Positions 47,909 through 55,878 of a stretch of DNA of 64,000 nucleotides are shown here, piece after piece (position 1 is the stretch's first letter; every line of letters begins with the position of its first letter). Made by a program: the position numbers and the translations under genes. This stretch comes from Bacteroidota bacterium (GTDB lineage Bacteria > Bacteroidota > Ignavibacteria > Kryptoniales > JAKASW01), in assembly GCA_021825585.1 (NCBI GenBank), contig JAKAGT010000004.1:124001-188000 (forward strand), given 5' to 3'. A model generated the notes under the pieces. The model was not told the DNA's origin. It did not search any database and saw nothing but the letters and a program-made list of their open reading frames with translations.

Positions 47909-48208
47909 TGGTCCCTGGCAAATGAGGATGCCATCCGTTAAATCCTTCATCTCAGGATTCAGCGCTTTTATAAGGTTAATCTTCCAGTCCCGATGCCAAT
48001 TCTTCAATTGTTTCTCTCGCATAATGGCATCTTTTATTGATGGGAGTTCTTCGTAGTAAACCAAATCTTTAAGCCTGTATCGTTGAGTAAAGCCCGGTAT
48101 TTTACCTTCACGGTGTTCCATGACTCTTCGCACGAGATCATTAGTGACACCGATGTAAAATGTGGTACGTTTAATGTTGCTCATGATATAAACATAACCG
48201 CGTTTCAT
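47885..48208 (-). CDS. GIY-YIG nuclease domain protein
   Basis: MKRGYVYIMSNIKRTTFYIGVTNDLVRRVMEHREGKIPGFTQRYRLKDLVYYEELPSIKDAIMREKQLKNWHRDWKINLI. Confidence 0.92.
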   Translation of the reverse strand: MKRGYVYIMSNIKRTTFYIGVTNDLVRRVMEHREGKIPGFTQRYRLKDLVYYEELPSIKDAIMREKQLKNWHRDWKINLIKALNPEMKDLTDGILICQGPDAEMSSA

Positions 48209-48628
48209 GATTTACGTCCTAATCGTCTCGATTCGCCCTAACGTCATGCCGAACTCGTTTCGGCATCTGTCCTGCCCAGCGTTTAGACCCCGAAATGAAT
48301 TCGGGGTGACGGGGCCGGAGGGGTAATATCTGAGAATACCATGTTTCATGATTCTCGTCCTACATAGTCATGTCGAATCCCATTAACGTCATGCCGAACT
48401 CGTTTCGGCATCTGTCCTGCCCAGCGTTTAGACCCCGAAATGAATTCGGGGTGACGGAGCCGGGGGTAATATCTGAGAATACCATGTTTCATGATTCTCG
48501 TCCTACATAGTCATGTCGAATCCCATTAACGTCATGCCGAACTCGTTTCGGCATCTGTCCTGCCCAGCATTTAGACCCCGAAATGAATTCGGGGTGACGG
48601 GTCCGGGGGTAATATCTGAGAATACCAT
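48195..48628. repeat. 143-bp tandem REP-like repeat, right block (copies at 48243, 48388, 48531)
   Basis: Same unit as 47598-47908; spacing 145 and 143 bp. Confidence 0.9.
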
Positions 48629-48718
48629 TCTTCAATCCGACAAATCATGGTCAGACGTTTTCCACCACTTTTTGAGCCAAAGGCTCATCAGCCTGAGGCT
48701 GAATCTCCTCCTCCCCGC

Positions 48719-48979
48719 CTACACTTCGTTTCGGCGGGCAGGCGTCAACCTCCCGCCTTTGGCGGGATAAACTTCAAGCCCATACACTGCCTGGTCTATT
48801 TGCCGGTCGAGCGTCTCGCACTCCCGCTCAAGGCGGCTCGTCTCCGCTTCAGTCTTGGCTTTGCTCAACTCTTCCTTGGCCCAAAGCATGCGTTCGACAA
48901 GATTAACGATGGGGTCGTGGGGTTCGTTTCCTTTGAAGTCTTCTACCAGCTTCCTGACTGTCTTGAATGCTTGTTCCAC
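48719..48979 (-). pseudogene. Second Eco57I-like C-terminal remnant with inserted palindromic element
   Basis: PIVNLVERMLWAKEELSKAKTEAETSRLERECETLDRQIDQAVYGLEVYPAKGGRLTPARRNEV; tail interrupted by CCCGCCaaaGGCGGG-type dyads. Confidence 0.6.
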
Positions 48980-49176
48980 GGAATACCCAGGTTAATGATT
49001 GTCTGAAATTATCGACGGAGAGGCGGAAATGCAAGGATCCGGTGGCCAAAGGCCATCCGTTAAAACGGACGGCTGCCAGGAGCGCGAAACCCCGAGGGGT
49101 TTTCTGTTCTTCCCAAGCCTCCGCCTCTGGCGGATAACGGGCTATTCCTATCCGCGGAGAGAAAGAGCTATCCGGA

Positions 49177-49400
49177 GCAACCTTTTTCGATCTCCGAGTC
49201 AGGACAGGCCCATTCCAAGTGAGCTTTTTCTCTCTCTGAGTGAGGACGAGCTCGTTCCAAGTGAGCTTTTTCTCTCTCTGAGTGAGAAAAAGGTAGTCTT
49301 GACTGAGTTCTTTCTCTGTTCGAGTGAGAAAGAGGTCGTTCAAAGGGAGCTCATTCTCACCTGAAGCGAGAAAAAGGTGCCCCGGAGTGAGCTTTTTCTA
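49177..49400. repeat. 42-bp imperfect tandem repeat, ~5.3 copies
   Basis: 'gtgagctttttctctctctgagtgag' core at 49177, 49219, 49261, 49303, 49345, 49387: constant 42-bp spacing. Confidence 0.9.
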
Positions 49401-49589
49401 ATCGGGAGGACATTGTGGCGGCCATTTGAGGCGGAACCGCCTTCTCAGCCGTAGATCTCCCCGGGAATCGCTGTCTCAGGTCATGGTATACTGCGTCGGC
49501 GCCCGGAACGTTTCGCTTGGCAGTATCGCAGACCGTGTTGTTGGAATAAAAGGAATAATTAATCGCGGAGGGAAAGACCGCCTTAGGTA

Positions 49590-49874
49590 TTACGCGTCAG
49601 GTTTCTTCGGAAGCTTGATCTTCAGATGCCCTTTCGCGTCCGCATCGTCTCCCAGGTCGAGTCGGCTGAGAATCTCAGTTACGCGCGAACCTTGCATTTC
49701 AACTTCGTAGTTCCTGTACAATACTATCGTTTTCTTGAGCGAGTCGTAGTAAGCCGCGCAGTCGGGACACTGCGCAAGATGTTCCTTGAGCTTCTTGCAT
49801 GTCGGAGACTCGAGATCGAGATCTATCTTCTCGCAAATCTCGAACAAATATTTCTTATGCTCGGCGGCTTTCAT
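49590..49874 (-). CDS. Zinc-finger anti-sigma factor-like protein
   Basis: LESPTCKKLKEHLAQCPDCAAYYDSLKKT; 4-nt ATGA overlap with the ECF sigma gene. Confidence 0.8.
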   Translation of the reverse strand: MKAAEHKKYLFEICEKIDLDLESPTCKKLKEHLAQCPDCAAYYDSLKKTIVLYRNYEVEMQGSRVTEILSRLDLGDDADAKGHLKIKLPKKPDA

Positions 49875-50440
49875 TTGGAAAAATATGGATTTAGTTCCTC
49901 TCTCAAGAACAATCTTGCTCTATGGAGTCGGGATTTGACCGCAGGGGCCGACAAATTAAGCGTTTTTCCGACTTCTTCGGTCGATAGGCCTTCCACGTCT
50001 CGCATCACAAATACGATGCGATAATCGAGAGGAAGTTTCTGAATCGCCCTGTCCAGAACATCTTTAAGCTCTTTGTTCAGAACGACATCCTGAGGAGTCT
50101 CTCCCCAGTGCGGGATCTGGAGCTCATCGGTCCCTTTGAAGAGATCCGCCTCTTCGATCGATACCACCGGCTCATGCGATTTCTTCCGGTGCATCATGAG
50201 GCAGTTGTTGGTCACGATGCGGTACAGCCAGGTTGAAAACTTGGAATTGCCCGAGAAGGAGTTCAATCCCCGGTAAGCATTTATGAAAGTCTCCTGGAGA
50301 ACCTCTTCGGCCTTGTTCTTATCCCGGCAGATTTTGAAGGAGAAGCTGTAGACCAGCTGCTCGTATTTCTTTACGAGCTGGCCGAAGGCTTTCTTGTCAC
50401 CGGCTTTCGAGGCGGCTATGAGTTTTGTGTCTTCTTCCAA
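49871..50440 (-). CDS. ECF RNA polymerase sigma factor
   Basis: FSFKICRDKNKAEEVLQETFINAYRGLNSF..FSTWLYRIVTNNCLMMHRK..LPLDYRIVFVMRDVEGLSTEEVGKTLNLSAPAVKSRLHRAR. Confidence 0.95.
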   Translation of the reverse strand: MEEDTKLIAASKAGDKKAFGQLVKKYEQLVYSFSFKICRDKNKAEEVLQETFINAYRGLNSFSGNSKFSTWLYRIVTNNCLMMHRKKSHEPVVSIEEADLFKGTDELQIPHWGETPQDVVLNKELKDVLDRAIQKLPLDYRIVFVMRDVEGLSTEEVGKTLNLSAPAVKSRLHRARLFLREELNPYFSK

Positions 50441-50522
50441 GCAGAAAATCCTAAATTCTGAGCCCTAAACTCTAAAGAAATTCGAACTCACATTCAAAGC
50501 GCGTGGAAATTGGCAAAACCTC

Positions 50523-51806
50523 TTACTTTCCTCCCGATTTTGTGATTATCGCCCCCAGGATCTTCATCAACTCAGTGGCTTCTTGTATAAGGGCACTTCG
50601 CTCTTCTTCCTGGGCTGGATTGCATTTTATCAGCCTCAACCAGTAGCGAGTCTCTTTTGCTTCCTTACGGGAAATTTTAGCCCGCATGAAGTAATCTTTT
50701 CTGCTTAGTGATTCGTTCGCCTCAATGTAATTTGCACCGACAGAACCCGATGACCTTACGAGCTGTTTTATGATTTCACTGTCAACGATATCCTTGGGTA
50801 CGTCGTTGACAAAGTCGATGACGCGTTTTGAAAAAGACTCTGTCCTTTCCTCCAAATCATACTTCTTCGCGTTTTGGATTTCAGGCTTTGGGGTTTGTTT
50901 AGAGTTTAGAGTTTCGTATTTAGAATTTATTTCCCCGGCCTTTTTCTCCGCAGCCATTAGAGTGTTCCGCATCAGCATTGATATCGTCATCGCTCCGACT
51001 CCGCCGGGGACCGGCGTTATCCATCCCGCAACTTCCTTGGCCGCCTCGAAATCGACGTCGCCGACAAGACCGCCGTCCGTCCGGTTGATCCCCACGTCCA
51101 GCACGGCGGCGCCCGGCTTGATGAATTCCTTCTTGATGAACAGCGGCTTGCCTATTACCGCGACCAGAATATCAGCCTCTCTGCAAACCGCGGCAAGATT
51201 TGCCGTCCGGGAATGAGCGATAGTGACAGTAGCGTTCTTGGAAAGCAGGAGCATAGCCGTCGGTTTCCCGCCGAGGTTCGAACGGCCCACCACGACCGCC
51301 CTTTTCCCGGTAACTTCGATCCCATATTTATCGAGGAGCACCATCATGCCGTACGGAGTACACGGGAGGAGAAGACGCTTCTCCATTATCTCGTCCCACG
51401 CCTTCGCGGCGCTGAAGAGACCGATGTTGAACGGATGAAGTCCGTCCACATCCTTCGACGGGTGAATCGCCTCGATGATTCTGTACTCGCTTATCTGTTT
51501 CGGAAGCGGCATTTGCACAAGTATGCCGTGAATTCTGTCGTCCTGGTTGAACTCGTCTATTTTCGCAAGGACTTTCTCCTCAGAAGTGTCTTCGGGCATC
51601 TTCTCCGTCAACGAGTAGAAGCCGAGCGATTCGCATGCCTTCGCCTTGTTCTTTACGTAAACCTGCGAGGCGGGGTTGTCGCCGACCAGTATGAACGCGA
51701 GACCGGGTGTTATCCCGTGCTCCCGATTCAACTTCTCGGTAAGAACCTTTACTTCTTCCTTTATTTCCTGCGATACGGCTTTGCCGTCTATGATTGTTGC
51801 TGTCAT
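50523..51806 (-). CDS. folD: FolD (methylenetetrahydrofolate dehydrogenase/cyclohydrolase) fused to C-terminal four-helix-bundle 23S-IVP-like domain
   Basis: FolD core MTATIIDGKAVSQEI..GILVQMPLPKQI..GRSNLGGKP..TPVPGGVGAMTISMLMRNTLMAAEKK; then linker and KKYDLEERTESFSKRVIDFVNDVPKDI..QLVRSSGSVGANYIEANESLSRKDYFMRAKISRKEAKETRYWLRLI. Confidence 0.93.
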   Translation of the reverse strand: MTATIIDGKAVSQEIKEEVKVLTEKLNREHGITPGLAFILVGDNPASQVYVKNKAKACESLGFYSLTEKMPEDTSEEKVLAKIDEFNQDDRIHGILVQMPLPKQISEYRIIEAIHPSKDVDGLHPFNIGLFSAAKAWDEIMEKRLLLPCTPYGMMVLLDKYGIEVTGKRAVVVGRSNLGGKPTAMLLLSKNATVTIAHSRTANLAAVCREADILVAVIGKPLFIKKEFIKPGAAVLDVGINRTDGGLVGDVDFEAAKEVAGWITPVPGGVGAMTISMLMRNTLMAAEKKAGEINSKYETLNSKQTPKPEIQNAKKYDLEERTESFSKRVIDFVNDVPKDIVDSEIIKQLVRSSGSVGANYIEANESLSRKDYFMRAKISRKEAKETRYWLRLIKCNPAQEEERSALIQEATELMKILGAIITKSGGK

Positions 51807-51897
51807 GACTTTAATAAATCCTAAGTTCTAAATACCAAATGTTTTCAGGTCGACTTTCTTCTGCTTTGATCTTTGAACATTAGAATTCATTTAGAGT

Positions 51898-52704
51898 TTA
51901 TGATTTCGAATTTAGAGTTTGCTCGAATGGTGGATAAAGAATTCTTTCCACGCTCACTGCCTTACCCGTCGATCTGTCAACCGATATCACAAGCGCGGCG
52001 AACTTAGCTTCGCCCTCGGCTGCCTCGTAACGCGACGGCGTAGCGTATACGAACCTCCTCATTGCATTTTCTTTCTTCATCCCGATAACCGAGTCGTAAG
52101 GCCCGGTCATCCCGACGTCGGTGATGTATGCTGTCCCGCCCGGCAAGATCCTCTCATCGGCAGTCTGAACATGAGAATGCGTCCCGATGACTGCGGTCAC
52201 TTTCCCGTCGAGGTACCATCCCATCGCCACTTTCTCGGCGGTAGCTTCGGCATGCATATCGACGATTACGATGTTGGTCTCGGTTTTGATCTTCTCGATC
52301 GCCCAATCCGAAGTTCGAAACGGGCAATCGATGGGGTACATGAACGTTCGTCCCTGCAGATTCAGCACCCCGACCTTTCCTTTCTGGCTGAGATCGTATA
52401 CGACGTAGCCGGACCCGTAGGAGCCCTTCGGAAAATTCAGCGGGCGCAGGAGGTTCTTTTCCTGCATCATATACTCGTGTATCTGAAACTTGTCCCAGAT
52501 ATGGTTGCCGCTCGTGATTACGTTAACACCCGCGCCGAAGAACTTCTGCGCAATCTTGTCGGTTATCCCCTTGCCGTCGGCGGCATTCTCGCCGTTGGCG
52601 ATAACGAAGTCGATCTTGTGCTTCTCGACAAAACTCCTCAGAAAACTAGTAACCATCCCGATCCCCGGGGTCCCAACTATATCGCCAACAAAAAGAACGT
52701 TCAG
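51898..52704 (-). CDS. YmdB-family metallophosphoesterase, apparent CTG start
   Basis: Upstream in-frame extension L-NVLFVGDIVGTPGIGMVTSFLRSF; body FVIANGENAADGKGITD..VITSGNHIWDK..IGTHSHVQTADERILPGGTAYITDVGMTGPYDSVIG. Confidence 0.85.
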   Translation of the reverse strand: MNVLFVGDIVGTPGIGMVTSFLRSFVEKHKIDFVIANGENAADGKGITDKIAQKFFGAGVNVITSGNHIWDKFQIHEYMMQEKNLLRPLNFPKGSYGSGYVVYDLSQKGKVGVLNLQGRTFMYPIDCPFRTSDWAIEKIKTETNIVIVDMHAEATAEKVAMGWYLDGKVTAVIGTHSHVQTADERILPGGTAYITDVGMTGPYDSVIGMKKENAMRRFVYATPSRYEAAEGEAKFAALVISVDRSTGKAVSVERILYPPFEQTLNSKS

Positions 52705-52947
52705 AGTATCCAGCGTTTTTCCTTTTTAAAAATATAACCCTGTATCGCAAAAAATAGAAGAGATTCGTGAAACTCTGCACATTACGTGGCAATTTATCCG
52801 AAGGCATGTTCCTATTTGCCACCCCGAACACTTTTTCCCTCCTCGTTAGGTGCCTAAATAGCCCGTTTTGGTGGTACGATTCCGGCATAGCCGTTGACAA
52901 TAAGAGGAAAGTATGAGCCAGTTTCTATATATAAGGGAGAGATTTCA

Positions 52948-55341
52948 ATGGAACGCTATCTGACATTAATACCGCTGCTTGCGGCAATCGTGAGCATCGT
53001 GTATTATGGTCTTTCAAATAGAAAAGAGAGCTACATTCGGCCAGCGCGATCGTTCTTTCTTATCAACGTGTATTCGATTGTAATCCTATACGCGTACTTT
53101 CTTTACCTGATCTTATCGCATCAATATCAGTACACATACGTCTGGAGCTACAGCGCAAATAATCTTTCGATCCCCCTCCTCTTCTCGACTTCGTACGCCG
53201 GTCAGGAAGGGAGTTTCTTTCTGTGGGTCTTCTACAGCGCAATCATCAGCATATTCCTGCTGAGGTATTCGAGAAAGCACGGATATGAGTCGATCGTCAT
53301 CCCGATCATTCTTCTGTTCGAAGTTTTCGTACTTGTGATACTGACGCTGAAGAGCCCGTTCTCAAAGGTATGGGAGTCCTTCGCCAACGTTCCCGTGGGA
53401 ACGATGCCGCAAGACGGCAGGGGCCTGAACCCGCTGCTCCAGAATTTCTGGATCGTGATACATCCGCCCATCCTATTCCTCGGATTCGCAACGGCGATCG
53501 TCCCGTTTGCATACGCGACAGCGGGCCTGATCAAGAAAGACTACGGCAACTGGACCGGCTATTTGCAGCCGTGGCTGGTATTGAACGTCCTCACGCTGGG
53601 GGCGGGCATCATCATCGGCGGCTACTGGGCATACATAACACTCGGATGGGGCGGTTTCTGGGGATGGGATCCCGTCGAGAACTCGTCCCTCATACCATGG
53701 CTGTTCGCTGCCTCTGCGCTCCACACCATCCTGGTGACGCGTCGCACGAAAGGTTACCTTAAAACAAGTTTTGTATTAACGATAATCAGTTTCCTCCTCG
53801 TACTCTACAGCACTTTCCTGACGCGCAGCGGAGTGCTTGGAGACACCTCGGTCCATGCTTTCGTGGATCCGGGAAGAAGTGAGTATGTGATTCTCTTGGT
53901 GCTCATCGGAACATTCTTATTACTGGGATTCATCCCCTTTTTCAGGAACAGAGCTTCAATCCCGAGCGTGGGGGTAGGCCACAATTTGCTGTCACGAGAG
54001 AACGCGTTGTTCGTAGGCGCAGCTTCCCTCTCTGTGCTGTCGCTCTTCGTCCTCGTAGGAACCTCCTCTCCCATAATCACTGGACTGCTCCAGGGAAAAC
54101 CAACTGCGGTTGACTCCTCATACTATGTGACAACAAGCCTCCCGCTCGGGTTCCTTATTATTGCACTAATCGGCCTGGCCCAGCTCGTTTGGTGGGACAA
54201 GTCCCGCTCATCTGTATCTACAGATATGCGGGATGGCGCAAGGCGCCCATCGGACAAGAAGGTTTTCAGAAAAAACCTAACGTTGCCTGTTGCCGCGGCA
54301 CTCTTAACGGCCATCGTGGCCTTACTTCTTTCAGTCAGGGATGTTTGGGCGATCATCATTATGAGCACCGCTGCATTTGCGTTCGTTGCGCATTCTGCCG
54401 CGATGCTCAGAATTGTCAAGGGAAATCCGAAGTTCATCGGTGGACCGATTTCCCATGCCGGGCTGGCATTGATGTTCATCGGCATCGTAGCCTCGACCGC
54501 GCTCGAATCAAAGACCACCGTGCAGCTCCCCCAGGGAACGCCGGTAAAGGTCGGCGGACACGAGCTGACGTATACCGGCAAGTCACAGGTCGATGGCAAG
54601 GATGCCTACGTCGTAAAAATGCAGGACGGTTCCGCCACTACTACGCTGAAACCGATAATGTACTACAGCGACTACAACCAGGGGACCATGCGTGAACCCG
54701 ACATAAAAAGTTATCCTGGTTACGACCTCTATTTGAGCCCGATGGCGTTCGACAACGGCACGAGCATGGGCATGTCGGGAAACAACGTCGATGTGGTTAC
54801 TCTCCAAAAGGGAAAACCGACGAAGCTGTCGGACGGCACGGAACTCACTCTCCTTAATTTCAGCATGAACCAATCGGATCACAGCGCGATGGAACAGGGC
54901 GGAAGCTTCTCGGTTGCATCGGTGATCGACGCATCGAACAACGGGAAAACAATCCAGGTCGCGCCTGCCCTGACCTTTGCGGCGGGCAAGCAGACTGCAG
55001 TTCCGGCCGAAGCCTTCGGCCACATGCTGATTATAATGGATATGAACGTAGGGATGGGCGACGCCAAGACGGTACCGAGCGTCAGGCTGGTAGTCCATTC
55101 GGCCGGTGCGGCACGACAGGCCGCGGTTTTACCCGTTCTTACGGCAGAAATCGATATAAAACCTCTCATAGGGTTGTTATGGGTCGGCACGATCGTCCTT
55201 TTCATCGGACTTATCATATCAATTTATCGACGGTTCTCTGAAGGAAGTGCGTCCGGCAAACCGTCCCCGGTAAAACTAAAGGAAGAACCTCGCGGCGCGG
55301 CAGTTAATGAAAAGACCGAGGTGGAGAATGTCCAAGGTTGA
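52948..55341 (+). CDS. Cytochrome c-type biogenesis protein CcmF-like (heme lyase)
   Basis: WGGFWGWDPVENSSLIPWLFAASALHT (WWD-like motif), FLTRSGVLGDTSVHAFVD; many TM; start set at ATG after aagggagagatttca. Confidence 0.93.
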   Translation: MERYLTLIPLLAAIVSIVYYGLSNRKESYIRPARSFFLINVYSIVILYAYFLYLILSHQYQYTYVWSYSANNLSIPLLFSTSYAGQEGSFFLWVFYSAIISIFLLRYSRKHGYESIVIPIILLFEVFVLVILTLKSPFSKVWESFANVPVGTMPQDGRGLNPLLQNFWIVIHPPILFLGFATAIVPFAYATAGLIKKDYGNWTGYLQPWLVLNVLTLGAGIIIGGYWAYITLGWGGFWGWDPVENSSLIPWLFAASALHTILVTRRTKGYLKTSFVLTIISFLLVLYSTFLTRSGVLGDTSVHAFVDPGRSEYVILLVLIGTFLLLGFIPFFRNRASIPSVGVGHNLLSRENALFVGAASLSVLSLFVLVGTSSPIITGLLQGKPTAVDSSYYVTTSLPLGFLIIALIGLAQLVWWDKSRSSVSTDMRDGARRPSDKKVFRKNLTLPVAAALLTAIVALLLSVRDVWAIIIMSTAAFAFVAHSAAMLRIVKGNPKFIGGPISHAGLALMFIGIVASTALESKTTVQLPQGTPVKVGGHELTYTGKSQVDGKDAYVVKMQDGSATTTLKPIMYYSDYNQGTMREPDIKSYPGYDLYLSPMAFDNGTSMGMSGNNVDVVTLQKGKPTKLSDGTELTLLNFSMNQSDHSAMEQGGSFSVASVIDASNNGKTIQVAPALTFAAGKQTAVPAEAFGHMLIIMDMNVGMGDAKTVPSVRLVVHSAGAARQAAVLPVLTAEIDIKPLIGLLWVGTIVLFIGLIISIYRRFSEGSASGKPSPVKLKEEPRGAAVNEKTEVENVQG

Positions 55342-55657
55342 TTTTCAATACATCGACAACATCAGATCGAACGTTTGCAGGCTGTGTTCGAAGAGCGACG
55401 AGAACGGGAAGTGCACGGCTACTCCCGGAACGGAATGCGTCCTCGAACTGTATCTCCCGCAAGTTTCGAAGGCCCTAGTCTCCGCTCACGGCGGAAATGT
55501 CGACGAATACCTCGCGTCGTTGAGAACAGAAGTCTGCACTGTTTGCAAAGAGAAAGGTGAGTCTGGTTACTGTTATGTCGGCGACAGCTTCGGCTGTCCC
55601 CTAGAAACCTTTTTCAGAACAGTTGCCGACGCGGCGGTGAAACTCGACGCGGCTTGA
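55328..55657 (+). CDS. Small Cys-rich protein translationally coupled to ccmF
   Basis: Two equal motifs C-x2-C-x8-C-x7-C (CRLCSKSDENGKCTATPGTEC; CTVCKEKGESGYCYVGDSFGC); overlaps the CcmF stop. Confidence 0.75.
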   Translation: MSKVDFQYIDNIRSNVCRLCSKSDENGKCTATPGTECVLELYLPQVSKALVSAHGGNVDEYLASLRTEVCTVCKEKGESGYCYVGDSFGCPLETFFRTVADAAVKLDAA

Positions 55658-55799
55658 CGCCTGTCTTCATAGGGATTATAAATGATTACGATTCTTCGAA
55701 AAGAGCTCGATTCCTCCTCCCTGAGGGCCGATCTTGATCCAATTAGTTTGAAGATCGGCCTCCCGGACACTCAGTTCGGGAAATCGATTGCTCCTCCTC

Positions 55800-55878
55800 A
55801 ACGCGGCCTGGCCTCCTCTCCCAAAGGGATCCCGACAGAAATCAACATGAGTTCTGTCGGGGCGGGCCGCGTTTTTTT
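55800..55878 (+). terminator. Branched (three-way-like) terminator with U7 tail
   Basis: Outer stem AACGCGGCC/GGCCGCGTT, arm TCCCaaaGGGA, arm CCCGACAGAA..TTCTGTCGGG, then TTTTTTT. Confidence 0.7.

Noticed and set aside
47598-48628. CRISPR array
   Set aside because: Units are ~143 bp, nearly identical throughout with no variable spacers, and no cas genes; a tandem REP-like repeat explains it better.
48903-49343. 146-aa minus ORF as a real repeat protein
   Set aside because: Runs through the 42-bp minisatellite and a dyad-rich junk region; kept only as a repeat observation.
51213-51824. Plus-strand ORFs over folD and over ymdB (51919-52737)
   Set aside because: Antisense to confidently identified genes.
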